From contig NZ_JACIJD010000009.1 of NCBI RefSeq assembly GCF_014199205.1, positions 1 to 64,000 on the forward strand: a DNA stretch of 64,000 nucleotides, written 5' to 3'. Source of the stretch: Muricoccus pecuniae (lineage in GTDB: Bacteria; Pseudomonadota; Alphaproteobacteria; Acetobacterales; Acetobacteraceae). The notes under the pieces are model-generated. The model searched no databases. It was not told the origin of the DNA and was given only the letters and a program-made list of their open reading frames with translations. Below, piece by piece: positions 8,048 through 17,084 of the stretch (its first letter is position 1; each line of letters begins with the position of its first letter). A program made the position numbers and the translations under genes.

Positions 8048-9160
8048 TCACGGCCCGGGGCCGCTCCCCTCCGCCGGCCCCGGCCATTCGAGCACGGGCA
8101 GCCGCGCCACGGGGATGCGCGCGACGGAGAGGCCCCGCGCCTCCAGGGTGAGCGGCACCTCCAACTGCGGCGGCTCGCCCTCGGCGGGCGGGCGGGCGAG
8201 GAGGGCGACCACCCGCCGGGCGAGGCCCGCATTGCGCGGGGAGACGAGGCCGGCCGAGGCCAGCGTGTCCAGCACCGCCTCCGCCCCCGTCAGCTTCAGC
8301 GTGCCCGCCCCCATCGGCTGGAGCGCGTCGTCGAGGGCGAGGGTGGCCGAGGCCTGGGCGGTGGCGGGGCCGTACTCCACCTCCAGCCGCCGCAGCTCCA
8401 GCGTGCCGCCGGCATCGCGCCAGAGGGCGGCGCGGTTGGTGGGGTTGCGGCCGCCGGGCAGGGGGCCGGTGAGGGCGGCGTCGAGCCTGAGGGCCCGCAC
8501 CGCCCGTCCGAGCGGGGTGGCAACGGGCAGGGTGACGTTCTCCGCCCCGCCCTCCAGGCTGACGGCGGGCTCGCCCTCGATGGCGCTCATCCGGCTGTCG
8601 AGCGCCAGGCGCGCGGCGCCGATCTCCACCCCGCCCGCGGCGGTGCCGATCCGCAGCCGGCTCGTCTCGAACTCGCCGCCCCGCGGCAGGACGCCGCGCT
8701 CCAGCGGCAGGGCGGCCACCAGCCGGTCCGCGGCAAAGGGGATCTCCGCCGCGCCCAGCCGCAGCCGCTGCGGGCCGGAGGCGGCGATGCGAAGCTCCCC
8801 CGGCCGGTGCATCGCAACCCGCAGGGTCACGGCCGGGGCGGCCCAGTCCAGCCCGCCGGGCACGGTCGCGCCGCCGCCGGAGAGGCGGAACTCCCGCAGG
8901 CGCAGCGTGGCGGAGAGCGGCCAGCCCCCGCGCTGGGGCGGCGCGTGCTCGATCCGCCAGCCCCCGGCGCGGCGCGCGGCCGCCCAGGCGTCGTAGCCCT
9001 CCTGCAGCCGCCCGGCCATCACGTGCCAGAGAAGGCTGTGGGCCCCGGCGAGCAGGGCGAGGGCCAGGGCGGCGAGGGGCAGGAGCCTGCGGGGGCGCAG
9101 CCAGGGGCGGGCCCGGAGAGGAGTACGGAGAGGGGCAGGGGAGGAGGGGGTTCGGCTCAC
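8048..9160 (-). CDS. DUF2125 family protein
   Basis: This 370-residue protein has a basic N-terminus followed by one transmembrane segment or uncleaved signal (about 26-46, LLPLAALALALLAGAHSLLW), then a beta-rich periplasmic region with the GWRIEHAPPQRGGWPLSATL block near 66-87 that marks DUF2125. The architecture resembles AsmA-like lipid-handling proteins, but no function is established. The GTG at 9160 is used; no in-frame ATG lies upstream near a ribosome site. It converges on the TIGR02302 gene and is divergent from chaC. Confidence 0.8.
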   Translation of the reverse strand: MSRTPSSPAPLRTPLRARPWLRPRRLLPLAALALALLAGAHSLLWHVMAGRLQEGYDAWAAARRAGGWRIEHAPPQRGGWPLSATLRLREFRLSGGGATVPGGLDWAAPAVTLRVAMHRPGELRIAASGPQRLRLGAAEIPFAADRLVAALPLERGVLPRGGEFETSRLRIGTAAGGVEIGAARLALDSRMSAIEGEPAVSLEGGAENVTLPVATPLGRAVRALRLDAALTGPLPGGRNPTNRAALWRDAGGTLELRRLEVEYGPATAQASATLALDDALQPMGAGTLKLTGAEAVLDTLASAGLVSPRNAGLARRVVALLARPPAEGEPPQLEVPLTLEARGLSVARIPVARLPVLEWPGPAEGSGPGP

Positions 9161-9269
9161 GGCCCCGCCATATGGGACCGGGCGGCCCGGCTTGCCCAGA
9201 GTCTACCGATAGCCTGCCGATGGCCGGGGATGACAGGATTGCTGCAACGCCCCGGCATCCCGCGCTAGG

Positions 9270-9884
9270 ATGGGGCCGCAGCCCATGACCACTCCTGACC
9301 ACCCGCCCGTCCTCGATCCCGCCGCCCTCGATCCCGCCCCGCTCCTCGACCCCGACGGCTCCCTCTACGTCTTCGGCTACGGCTCGCTCATCTGGAAGCC
9401 GGGCTTCCGCTTCGAGGCGGCGCATCCCGCGCTTCTCCGGGGCTTCCACCGGCGCTTCTGCATCCTCTCCCACCGCTACCGCGGCACGCCGGAGGTGCCC
9501 GGGCTGGTTCTCGGACTCGACCGGGGCGGGGCCTGCCGCGGCGTCGCCTTCCGCGTCGCGCCCGAGCGCGCGGCGGAGGTGCTGGCCTATCTCGACGAGC
9601 GGGAGATGTCGGGCAACGTCTATCACCGCCGCCTCCTGCCCGTGCGCCTGCTGGACGGGGGCGGCACGCGCCGGGCGGTGACCTTCGTGGCCGACCGCCG
9701 GGCCGATGCCTATTGCGGCGCCCTGCCCCCCGATGCCGCGGCGGCCGCCATCGCGCGCGGGCACGGGGTAATGGGGCCGAACCGGGACTACCTCCTCAAC
9801 ACCGTCGCCCATCTCCGCGAGCTCGGCGTGCGGGATGCCGGGCTGGACCGGATCGCCGCCCTCCTCGCCCCCGCGGCGGAGTAG
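9270..9884 (+). CDS. chaC: ChaC-type gamma-glutamylcyclotransferase
   Basis: This 204-residue cytosolic enzyme is predicted to cleave glutathione to 5-oxoproline and Cys-Gly. The substrate-binding VFGYGSLIWKPGF loop is at 34-46, the catalytic Glu is near 112 in YLDEREM, and the C-terminal Tyr/Asn region NRDYLLNT is present. Length fits bacterial ChaC. The ATG at 9285 is an alternative start, with GGGG 9 nt upstream, and would remove five residues. Other glutathione genes in the window are a GST, gloB and gshB. Confidence 0.9.
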   Translation: MGPQPMTTPDHPPVLDPAALDPAPLLDPDGSLYVFGYGSLIWKPGFRFEAAHPALLRGFHRRFCILSHRYRGTPEVPGLVLGLDRGGACRGVAFRVAPERAAEVLAYLDEREMSGNVYHRRLLPVRLLDGGGTRRAVTFVADRRADAYCGALPPDAAAAAIARGHGVMGPNRDYLLNTVAHLRELGVRDAGLDRIAALLAPAAE

Positions 9885-9912
9885 GGGGGCGGGTTCCCGC
9901 ACCCCAGCACCG

Positions 9913-9929
9913 GCCGGCGTTTTGCCGGC
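9913..9929 (+). terminator. hairpin downstream of chaC
   Basis: GCCGGC (9913-9918) pairs with GCCGGC (9924-9929) around a GTTTT loop, 28 bp after the chaC stop. It is a plausible terminator without a U-tract and is followed by the palindrome CCGGATCCGG (9931-9940). Confidence 0.4.
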
Positions 9930-10045
9930 TCCGGATCCGGTGATCCCCGCCAGATGTCCTTCGGATTCCGGATCGATTCCAGGCACTTGCGGGAAGGGTG
10001 CGGCGCGGAGGCGACAGGAGTCCGGCGATCAGGTTTTCCCATGAT

Positions 10046-10054
10046 TTATCCACA
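10046..10054 (+). other. perfect-consensus DnaA box (gap between chaC and plsC)
   Basis: TTATCCACA matches the bacterial DnaA-box consensus at all nine positions, inside an AT-rich stretch. It lies in the chaC/plsC convergent gap surrounded by GANTC sites. Confidence 0.65.
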
Positions 10055-10257
10055 GGCTCGGGGATTGACCGTCGCCGAAAGGCCTCGCCGTCCCCCCTTT
10101 GTTCCAGCGACTCCTGGGATTCCCACGAAATCGCGCGCAAGATTCTGTTTTCGCTAACAAAAATCCTGTCCACAGGGGCCCGGTGAGTCACGAAAACCAA
10201 GACTCCACAAGGCCTTGCCCGCGACTCCTCCGGCGCGGTCAAAGCCGCGCCGTTCAT

Positions 10258-10986
10258 CTATTCCACGAACTTGTCCACACCCCGCACGAGCCGGGCGGAA
10301 GCCTCCGCCACGGCGGCCTCCGCCCGCACCGTCAGCTCCGCGCGGGGCAGGCCGGGGGGGATCGGGGGCAGCACCGCGACGGTCAGCACGCCCGGCCGCT
10401 TGGTGAAGGAGCGCTTGCCCCAGAAGCGGCCGGAATCGGTGGCCACGGGCACCACGGGCAGGGCGGTGGCGGCGGCCATGGCGGCGAAGCCGGGCTGCCA
10501 GGGTGCCACCTCCCCGGGGGCGGAGCGCGTGCCCTCGGGGAAGATCACCACCTGGTAGCCGGCGGCGGCGGCGTCGCGGGTGGCGCGTACCAGCCGCTTC
10601 AGCGCGGCTCCTCCGCCGTCCCGGTCCACGGGGATGGAGTGGACGTGGCGCGCCATGGCGCCCCAGCCCGGGATCCGCAGCAGTTCGGCCTTCATCACAT
10701 AGGCCGGGCGGGGCAGCAGGGCGTGCCAGACGATCGTGTCGAAGGCCGACTGGTGCTGGGCCGCGATGAGGGCGGGGCCGTTCACGGGCAGGTTCTCCGT
10801 CCCCTCCACCCGCAGGCGGATGCCGCAGACCCGGTGCAGCAGCCACAGCATCAGCCGCGCCCAGCCCCGGAGGTAGCGGTGCATGGCGTCCGGCGGCAGG
10901 GCGAGCAGGGGCAGGCCGAACAGCACCGTCAGCGCCGTGATGCTGAAGAACAGCAGGTTGAACAGGGCGGAACGGATCGTGCTCAC
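10258..10986 (-). CDS. plsC: 1-acyl-sn-glycerol-3-phosphate acyltransferase
   Basis: This 242-residue membrane enzyme acylates lysophosphatidate to phosphatidate in phospholipid synthesis. An N-terminal hydrophobic anchor (about 8-30) is followed by the H-X4-D catalytic motif at 78-83 (HQSAFD), the MKAEL glycerol-phosphate block near 98 and FPEGTR at 149-154. Its ATG overlaps the stop of the ydcF-like gene by 4 nt, so it is the last gene of a leftward ftsE-ftsX-ydcF-plsC operon linking division, envelope and lipid synthesis. Confidence 0.92.
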   Translation of the reverse strand: MSTIRSALFNLLFFSITALTVLFGLPLLALPPDAMHRYLRGWARLMLWLLHRVCGIRLRVEGTENLPVNGPALIAAQHQSAFDTIVWHALLPRPAYVMKAELLRIPGWGAMARHVHSIPVDRDGGGAALKRLVRATRDAAAAGYQVVIFPEGTRSAPGEVAPWQPGFAAMAAATALPVVPVATDSGRFWGKRSFTKRPGVLTVAVLPPIPPGLPRAELTVRAEAAVAEASARLVRGVDKFVE

Positions 10987-11585
10987 CGCGCGGACCGCCC
11001 GCGTTCCGTGAGCGCCGAGAGGCCCAGCACCGCGCCGACGAGCTTGGCGTATTCCCGCAGCATCGGCAGGGGCCGGGCGAGATAGGGCGGGACGGGATGC
11101 GGGTGCAGCGCCACGCCGGGAAGGCTGCGCCGCAGCTCCAGCAAGGCGCGGGGCATGTGAAAGCTGGCGGTCACCACCGTGATCTCCTGCAAGCCGGCGC
11201 CGCGCGCCCAGGCGGCAATCTCTCGCGCGTTGCCGCGCGTACTCGTGGCCTCCCGGCCGAGGGCGACGCGGGCGGCGAGCGGCGCGGGGTCGAGCCCCGC
11301 CTCCCGCGCGAGGTCCGCCAGCCCCGAATCCGGCCCGACGCCGGAGATGATCAGCCGCGCCCCCGGCCGGGCGCCCAGGAGGGTCAGCCCCTCCTCCACC
11401 CGGTCGGGCCCGCCGGTGAGCACGGCGATGCCGGGCGCCTCCGGCCCTGGAGGCATGGGGGAGGTCGCACGATGGACGAACCAGAGGAAGCCCCCCGCCA
11501 CGCCGAGGACGAGCGCCGCCACCGCCGCGGAGAGCAGGGGCAGTCGCCGGAACCGGCGCGGGGAGGGAACCGCCTCGCTCATCAC
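10983..11585 (-). CDS. YdcF/SanA-like DUF218 membrane protein
   Basis: This 200-residue protein has one N-terminal transmembrane helix (about 17-37) and a periplasmic or cytoplasmic DUF218 alpha/beta domain. Family marks are the IAVLTGGPDRVEEG strand-turn, an ISG block and TASFHMPRAL. YdcF/SanA/ElyC relatives influence envelope integrity and peptidoglycan-precursor handling; a nucleotide-like ligand is suspected in the family, but the reaction is unknown. It overlaps ftsX upstream and plsC downstream by 4 nt each, a tight operon consistent with an envelope role. Confidence 0.85.
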   Translation of the reverse strand: MMSEAVPSPRRFRRLPLLSAAVAALVLGVAGGFLWFVHRATSPMPPGPEAPGIAVLTGGPDRVEEGLTLLGARPGARLIISGVGPDSGLADLAREAGLDPAPLAARVALGREATSTRGNAREIAAWARGAGLQEITVVTASFHMPRALLELRRSLPGVALHPHPVPPYLARPLPMLREYAKLVGAVLGLSALTERGRSAR

Positions 11586-12454
11586 GGCAGGCGCCGGAGC
11601 CAGCGGCGCACGGTGGCCTGGGCCGTGCCCCAGCCGATCAGCGCCGCGACGGGCGGCAGGGAGGCGAGGATGCCCCAGGGCAGTTCCGCCAGCAGCCCGG
11701 CCGAGGCCTGCCCTCCCCCGAAGAGGGGCATGGCGAGGCCGGACAGGGCCGCGAGCGCCGGCACCGCGATGGCCGCCCCGGCCAGGGCGCCGAGCCCGGC
11801 GAGCAGCGCCACGCGCCGGGCGAATCGCCCCGCGATGGCGCGGTCGGTGGCGCCGAGGTCGTGCAGCACGTCGATCGCCTCGCGCCGGGAGGCGAGGCCC
11901 GCCCGCGTCGCCACCGCGACCACCGCGACCGCCACCCCGACCACGAGGGCGAGCACCGCCAGCGCCACGCCCTGCACCGAGCGGGCGAGGGCGGAGAGGC
12001 GCGCGACCCAGATCCCGTGGGATTCCAGCTCCGCCCCGGGCACGGCCTCGGCCAGGCGCTCCGCGAGGCGGGGCAGGGACTCGGGCGCGGCGGCGAGCCG
12101 CAACTCGATCACCCCGGGCAGGATGAGGGCCGGCGCGTCGCCGATCCAGGGGCGCAGCAGCTCCGCCACCCTCTCCGGCCCTACCTCGGCGGCCCGGGCG
12201 ACGACGGAGTCCCCCCGCAGCATCTCCAGCGCCGCCGCCATGCGGGCGCGGGTGGGGTCCGGCACCTGGACGGTCACGGCCGCCGCCGCCCCGGCCTGCC
12301 AGCGATCGGCCAGCCGGTCCGCCCCGCGCGCCCCGGCCAGGGCGAGGGCGGCCAGCAGCGCCATGGCGCCCACCAGCCCCGGCAGCAGCCGGTCCGAGAG
12401 GGCGCGGCGCAGGCCCAGCGGGTCGCGCGCGACGCGGCGGCGGTGCTCAGCCAT
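11582..12454 (-). CDS. ftsX: cell division protein FtsX
   Basis: This 290-residue permease-like subunit of the FtsEX complex transmits ATP hydrolysis by FtsE to periplasmic peptidoglycan hydrolases at the septum. It has a cytoplasmic N-terminus, TM1 (about 21-42), a periplasmic domain of about 110 residues, and a C-terminal block of three hydrophobic helices typical of the FtsX/MacB fold. The ATG at 12454 is chosen because it overlaps the ftsE stop by 8 nt; a longer N-terminal reading would be Pro-rich and unconserved. Confidence 0.9.
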   Translation of the reverse strand: MAEHRRRVARDPLGLRRALSDRLLPGLVGAMALLAALALAGARGADRLADRWQAGAAAAVTVQVPDPTRARMAAALEMLRGDSVVARAAEVGPERVAELLRPWIGDAPALILPGVIELRLAAAPESLPRLAERLAEAVPGAELESHGIWVARLSALARSVQGVALAVLALVVGVAVAVVAVATRAGLASRREAIDVLHDLGATDRAIAGRFARRVALLAGLGALAGAAIAVPALAALSGLAMPLFGGGQASAGLLAELPWGILASLPPVAALIGWGTAQATVRRWLRRLP

Positions 12455-13409
12455 GGCCGCCGGCTCCGGAACCCCGGTCCTGCGCGCTGGGCCAGATGCC
12501 ACGGCCCATCCGCTGGGTGCCGCGGGGCCGGGCGGGGGGGGCGAGGTCTCCCTCCCCCTCATCCTCGCCGGAGGACCAGGGCTCGGAGCCGTCCTCCGGC
12601 TCCTCCAGCCATCCCGCCTCCGGCTCGGGCGCGCTCAGGTCGAGGGCAAAGCTCTGGGGGAGCGTCGCGACGGGCGCTCCCCCGGGGGGGTGCGGCTCGG
12701 GGAGAGCCTCCTCCGTGGCATAGGGCCAGGGATCGAGCGCGACGATCCGCCCGGCCTCGACCTGCATGACATAGCCGGGGTGCTGTGCGATCAACTCCTG
12801 CGAGTGGGTGGCCACCACCACCGTGGCGCCCAGCCGGTTCATCTCGGCCAGCAGGAGGATCAGGCGCCGGGCCTGGGTGGAGTCGAGGTTGCCCGTCGGC
12901 TCGTCCGCCACCAGCAGGGCGGGGCGGGTGACCACGGCGCGGGCGATGGCCACGCGCTGCTGCTCCCCGCCCGAGAGCTGCTGGGGCAGGGCCCCTTCCC
13001 GCCCCTCCAGCCCGACCCAGCGGAGCATCTCCGTCACGTCGGGGCGCAGGCTCGCCTCCGCGCGGCCGGCCAGGCGCAGAGGGAGCGCCACGTTGTCGAA
13101 GGCGGTGAGGTAGGGGAGCAGGCGGAACTCCTGGAACACCGCCCCGATCCGCCGCCGCAGCTTCGGCAGGTCCGCCCGCTTCGCGCGGGAGAGCGGGACG
13201 CCCAGCACCTCCACCTCCCCCCGCGTCGGCCGCAGGGCGAGCTGCATCAGCCGCAGCAGCGAGGTCTTCCCCGCGCCGGAGGGCCCGGTGAGCCAGGTGA
13301 ACGACCCCTGGGGCAGGGTGAAGGAGAGGTCGCGCAGCGTCTCCCGCTCCCCCGCTCCGCCGCGGGTGGGATCGGGATAGCGCAGCCCGACCTGGGTGAA
13401 GCGCACCAT
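12447..13409 (-). CDS. ftsE: cell division ATP-binding protein FtsE with C-terminal extension
   Basis: This ABC ATPase drives FtsX to activate septal peptidoglycan hydrolysis. Walker A GPSGAGKT is at 42-49, the signature LSGGEQQR at 145-152, Walker B LLVADE at 165-170 and the switch His in ATHSQE near 199. The ATPase core ends near residue 222, the usual full length. Here about 98 extra residues follow, rich in Pro, Glu, Asp and Gly (for example [19 protein letters not shown]), probably disordered. It is the first gene of the ftsEX-ydcF-plsC operon. Confidence 0.92.
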   Translation of the reverse strand: MVRFTQVGLRYPDPTRGGAGERETLRDLSFTLPQGSFTWLTGPSGAGKTSLLRLMQLALRPTRGEVEVLGVPLSRAKRADLPKLRRRIGAVFQEFRLLPYLTAFDNVALPLRLAGRAEASLRPDVTEMLRWVGLEGREGALPQQLSGGEQQRVAIARAVVTRPALLVADEPTGNLDSTQARRLILLLAEMNRLGATVVVATHSQELIAQHPGYVMQVEAGRIVALDPWPYATEEALPEPHPPGGAPVATLPQSFALDLSAPEPEAGWLEEPEDGSEPWSSGEDEGEGDLAPPARPRGTQRMGRGIWPSAQDRGSGAGGHG

Positions 13410-13565
13410 GGGCCGCGATGTGCCATGCCGGGACGCGGAGGGATAGCGGCGGCGTGATGACGGTGCCTCTCCGCACCGGCCTCCCGGGTGGCGGGCCGGG
13501 GCGATCGCCCGCCGGACGGAAGAGGCGACATTGCCTTGGACCCCACGGCGCGGGCATCTTGCGCC

Positions 13566-14006
13566 ATGCGCGTTGCCTGCCCCGAATGTGCCGCCGAGTA
13601 CGACCTTCCCCCTGCCCTGGCCACCCGGCTGGGAGAGGGGCGGACGGTGCGTTGCGCCCGTTGCGGGGCGACCTGGGAACCGGTGTCGGCCGCCGGCGCC
13701 CGACCGGCGGAGGCGGCACCAGCGGGCCCTCCCCCTTCCCCCGGCCTACTTCGCGAGGAGGCGGTCTTTCCGGTCGGGCGAGGGGAGGAACCGCCGCCTC
13801 CCGCCTACCCATCCGCGCTGGTCCTCGTCCCGTCCGCCCCAGCTGCCGCGGCGAAGCGCCCACTCGCCCTTCTCGCCGCGGCCTGGGCGGCCTCGGTCCT
13901 CCTCCTCGCCGGGGCGGCGGCCGCGGCCTGGTCCTGGCGGGTCGATCTCGTCGAGGCCTGGCCGCCCGCCGCGCGCGCCTTCATCGCCCTCGGCTTGGCG
14001 GGGTAG
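13566..14006 (+). CDS. MJ0042-type zinc-ribbon membrane protein
   Basis: This 146-residue protein opens with a zinc ribbon ([11 protein letters not shown] at 5-15 and CARCGATW near 30-37), the MJ0042 finger. A Pro/Ala-rich linker follows, then one transmembrane helix (about 107-127). Such proteins sit divergent from ftsE in many alphaproteobacteria, and the same arrangement is seen here, with 156 bp between the starts. The role is unknown; the position suggests an envelope or division link. The ATG at 13566 sets the cysteines five residues from the start, as in relatives. Confidence 0.8.
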   Translation: MRVACPECAAEYDLPPALATRLGEGRTVRCARCGATWEPVSAAGARPAEAAPAGPPPSPGLLREEAVFPVGRGEEPPPPAYPSALVLVPSAPAAAAKRPLALLAAAWAASVLLLAGAAAAAWSWRVDLVEAWPPAARAFIALGLAG

Positions 14007-14084
14007 GGACGGGGCGCGGCCCTGGCCGGCGGCGGCCACGGGGGGTTAGACTCCCCGAAACCCAGCCCCGGAGGAACCCGCCCG

Positions 14085-15071
14085 ATGAACCGTCGCGACC
14101 TGCTGCGCCTGCTGCCGGCCCCGCTCGCCCTCGGCGCCCTGCCCGCCACGCTGCGGGAAGCGCGCGCGCAGGAGGAGTGGCCCGCGCGCCCCGTCACGGT
14201 GATCGTGCCCTTCGCGCCCGGCAGCTCGTCCGACATCGTGGCGCGCGCCATGGGGGTGCCGCTGGGCCAGGCGATCGGCAAGCCGGTGGTGGTGGAGAAC
14301 CGGCCGGGCGCGACCGGCGAGCTGGGCGCGCGCGCCGTGATCCGCAGCGCGGCGGACGGGCACACGCTGATGCACGCCCCCATCAGCACCTGGGCCATCA
14401 ACGTCGCCCTCCGCCCGAACCTCGGCTACGACCCCGTGGGCCAGCTCACCGGCCTCAGCCAGACCGTGCGGACGCCGAACGTGCTGGTGGTGAACCCCGC
14501 CCAGGTTCCGGCGAACGACCTGCCCTCCCTCATCGCCTGGCTCAAGGCGAACCGGGCCTCCTACTCCACCTCCGGCGTCGGCTCCTCGGACCACCTGACG
14601 ATGGAGATGTTCAAGCAGCTCACGGGCACGGACATCACCCACATCCCCTATGCCGGGGGCGGCCCGGCCACGACGGACCTCATCGCGGGGAATGTGCAGC
14701 TCTCCTTCCAGAACCTCGGCTCCATCCAGCCGCAGATCGCGGACGGGCGGGTGAAGGCGATCCTCATCACCGCCGAATCCCGCCACCGGCTGCTGCCGAA
14801 CACGCCGACAGGGGCCGAGGCGGGGCTGCGGGACTTCGTGGTCTATTCCTGGCAGGCGCTCGGCGGCCCGGCGGGGATGGCGCCCGCGCTGATGGAGCGA
14901 ATCCACGCCCAGGCCGCCGCCGCGCTGCGCTCCCCCGAGGTGGCGCGCCGGATGGACGAGCTGGGCTTCGAGGTGGTGGCCAGCACCCCCGCGCAGTTCA
15001 GCGCCTTCCAGCGCGGCGAGATCGAGCGCTGGAAGCGCGTGGTGCAGGCCGGGAACATCACGCCGAGCTAG
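14085..15071 (+). CDS. Bug family tripartite tricarboxylate transporter substrate-binding protein
   Basis: This 328-residue periplasmic binding protein has a twin-arginine type signal ([20 protein letters not shown], cleavage near ARA-Q at 29). The mature protein starts with the Bug signature [19 protein letters not shown] and contains [14 protein letters not shown] and [19 protein letters not shown]. Bug proteins bind small carboxylates. No TctA/TctB membrane components are nearby, so this is one of the orphan receptors typical of Roseomonas-like bacteria. The start at 14085 follows GGAGG. The ligand is unknown. Confidence 0.9.
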   Translation: MNRRDLLRLLPAPLALGALPATLREARAQEEWPARPVTVIVPFAPGSSSDIVARAMGVPLGQAIGKPVVVENRPGATGELGARAVIRSAADGHTLMHAPISTWAINVALRPNLGYDPVGQLTGLSQTVRTPNVLVVNPAQVPANDLPSLIAWLKANRASYSTSGVGSSDHLTMEMFKQLTGTDITHIPYAGGGPATTDLIAGNVQLSFQNLGSIQPQIADGRVKAILITAESRHRLLPNTPTGAEAGLRDFVVYSWQALGGPAGMAPALMERIHAQAAAALRSPEVARRMDELGFEVVASTPAQFSAFQRGEIERWKRVVQAGNITPS

Positions 15072-15118
15072 CGGCGCGGCCCTTTCGCCAGGGGGCCACC
15101 GCACCCCATAACCGGGGC

Positions 15119-15817
15119 ATGCAAGACGAAGGCGCCCTGGTCCTCTTCTCCGGCGGGCAGGATTCCACCACCTGCCTCGCCTGGGCGCTGGACCGCTTCC
15201 CGCGCGTCGAGACACTCGGCTTCGACTACGGCCAGCGCCACCGGGTGGAGCTGGAATGCCGCGACGCGCTCCGGTCGGGGCTGCGCGCGATGCGGCCGGA
15301 CTGGGCGGCGCGGCTGGGGGAGGACCACACGGTCGGACTGGCCGCGCTCGGCGCCATCTCGGAGACGGCGCTGACGCGGGACGTGGCGATCGAGATGGAG
15401 GAGGGCGGGCTGCCCAACACCTTCGTCCCCGGCCGCAACCTCGTCTTCCTCACCTTCGCCGCGGCGCTGGCCTATCGCCGGGGTCTCCGGCACATCGTGG
15501 GCGGCATGTGCGAGACGGATTTCTCGGGCTACCCCGATTGCCGGGACGACACGATCAAGGCGCTGCAGATCGCGCTGAACCTCGGGATGGAGCGGCGATT
15601 CGTGCTGCACACGCCGCTCATGTGGATCGACAAGGCCGATACCTGGCGCCTGGCCCGGGACCTCGGCGGGGACGCGCTCGTCCGGCTGGTCGTCGAGGAC
15701 ACGCACACCTGCTACCGCGGGGAGCGCGGGCCGATGCATCCCTGGGGCCATGGCTGCGGCACCTGCCCCGCCTGCGAGCTGCGCGCGGCGGGTTGGCGGC
15801 GCTTCGCGGGAGGTTGA
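15119..15817 (+). CDS. queC: 7-cyano-7-deazaguanine synthase
   Basis: This 232-residue enzyme converts 7-carboxy-7-deazaguanine to preQ0, using ATP and ammonia, in queuosine synthesis. The pyrophosphatase P-loop SGGQDS is at 11-16, DYGQRH follows, and the zinc site is formed by the C-terminal cysteines in [11 protein letters not shown] together with an upstream Cys. PNTFVPGRN and [13 protein letters not shown] are family blocks. The start at 15119 places the P-loop at the usual position. It is 47 bp after the Bug gene, but no functional link is evident. Confidence 0.95.
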   Translation: MQDEGALVLFSGGQDSTTCLAWALDRFPRVETLGFDYGQRHRVELECRDALRSGLRAMRPDWAARLGEDHTVGLAALGAISETALTRDVAIEMEEGGLPNTFVPGRNLVFLTFAAALAYRRGLRHIVGGMCETDFSGYPDCRDDTIKALQIALNLGMERRFVLHTPLMWIDKADTWRLARDLGGDALVRLVVEDTHTCYRGERGPMHPWGHGCGTCPACELRAAGWRRFAGG

Positions 15818-16167
15818 GGGGGCGAACCCGCCAGCTGCAGCGGCTCACCCTCCGGGGCAGGCAGGGCGCTTTCTGTCGAGGCATTCCCCACCGTCACTTC
15901 ATAATCCTCATGCTCGTACCGGGGCTTCCCGAACCTGGGTTAAAGACGCGCGCCCAGGCCAGAGTCATAAGAATGCGCCGGCCGCCATCACCCTCCCAGG
16001 CGCCTCATTCGCTGCAGCAAGTTAACGATATCGTGCGGGGCGACGGTCAGGCTGGAGACCAGCGACGCGCTCAACTACCTTTATTATCCAAGGATTTGAA
16101 AAGCCAATAGGCTGAACGGATTTCCGTATCGGCTGCCCTCGGGCACCCGTTGAAGGAGAAAGCCAGA
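15818..16167. other. gene-free, AT-richer spacer before the second RTX gene
   Basis: This 350-bp gap becomes progressively AT-rich towards 16080-16130. I see no tRNA, no strong terminator and no clear promoter hexamers. It most likely carries the promoter of the RTX gene at 16168 and may have arrived with it. Confidence 0.45.
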
Positions 16168-16902
16168 ATGGCCCTCAAGATCGGAAGCGGCGGATTCGAC
16201 TTTATCGATCTATCGCGCAGCACGGAGCCCAATACGGTATACGCGAACGGCTACCCTGACACTGCCCTCGAGCTTGGCAACAACGTCGTCCTGGGTGGTA
16301 GCGCAGACGACTCGATCAGGGGCGGCTTCGGCCATGACCTGATCATTGGTGGGCAGGGCGACGACGTGATCTTCGGCTATGGCATCGTCAATGCTTCGCC
16401 GACAGGCCAATTGCAGTCCGGCAGGCTGGATCTGAGCGACTTTCTATCCGGCGGAGCTGGCGATGATCTCATTGTCGCGGGAGGAGGCGACGATCTCGTC
16501 CTTGGTGGCACCGGCAATGACGCACTCCGTGGCGACCAGGGAAATGATTTCATCGCCGGTGGAAGTGGCGACGATTTTCTGAGGAGCGGTGCGGGGTCCG
16601 ACATCCTTGTTGGCGGATGCGGCAGCGATGTATTCTACTACAACTTCTACCCTGCGCCGGGAACCATTCCCTCCGAAAACGACGCTTCGGGTGGCCGGGA
16701 CGTTATTCTCGACTTCCATTCGTGCACGGACCAGATCGACCTGTCCGGCCTTGGTGTTGCACGCGACGAGCTGGAACTGACCGATATCGGGACCGGTCTC
16801 CTTCTGAGTTTCCCGAACTCCATCCTGAACCCAGCCGCTCGCGGGGAGATCGAACTCCGAGGGCTTCACCATATCGGGGAAGGCGACATTATATTCTCCT
16901 GA
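16168..16902 (+). CDS. short RTX-type calcium-binding protein of lower GC content
   Basis: This 244-residue protein starts with MALK at 16168, nine nt after AAGGAG. RTX nonapeptides occupy two blocks, about residues 45-75 and 98-150 (GGAGDDLIVAGGGDDLVLGG, then GNDFIAGGSGDDFL). A C-terminal region with DVILDFHSCTDQIDLSGL resembles the type I secretion target domain. There is no signal peptide or catalytic domain. Its codons are visibly less GC-biased than its neighbours, suggesting horizontal acquisition. It probably binds Ca2+ outside the cell; no exporter genes are adjacent. Confidence 0.78.
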   Translation: MALKIGSGGFDFIDLSRSTEPNTVYANGYPDTALELGNNVVLGGSADDSIRGGFGHDLIIGGQGDDVIFGYGIVNASPTGQLQSGRLDLSDFLSGGAGDDLIVAGGGDDLVLGGTGNDALRGDQGNDFIAGGSGDDFLRSGAGSDILVGGCGSDVFYYNFYPAPGTIPSENDASGGRDVILDFHSCTDQIDLSGLGVARDELELTDIGTGLLLSFPNSILNPAARGEIELRGLHHIGEGDIIFS

Positions 16903-17084
16903 TCGACCGCTCCTGATGGAGACGCGCCTCATCGACGGACCGCACGAAGACCCGCAGGGCTCCGCCGTCCCGCCGCGGGGTGCGCGGCGAGAGGTTGAGG
17001 GTATCGCGAGAGCGGGGCCGTCACAGCACAGGCGAACCGGGAGGGGCACGCCGGCCACCGGAGCAGGGTGGCCGCAGAGAGTGG

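Larger units (their letters stand above)
9885..10257. other. convergent intergenic region with dense GANTC sites and a DnaA box
   Basis: This 373-bp gap between the ends of chaC and plsC needs no promoters, yet it is AT-richer than its surroundings and highly structured. GANTC sites start at 9964, 9975, 10018, 10109, 10118, 10141, 10185, 10201 and 10223: nine in about 264 bp, against roughly 0.7 expected at this GC content. A perfect DnaA box (TTATCCACA) is at 10046-10054, and further CCACA cores are at 10170 and 10206. AT-rich tracts lie at 10032-10050 and 10139-10165. No open frame here is convincing. Confidence 0.75.
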
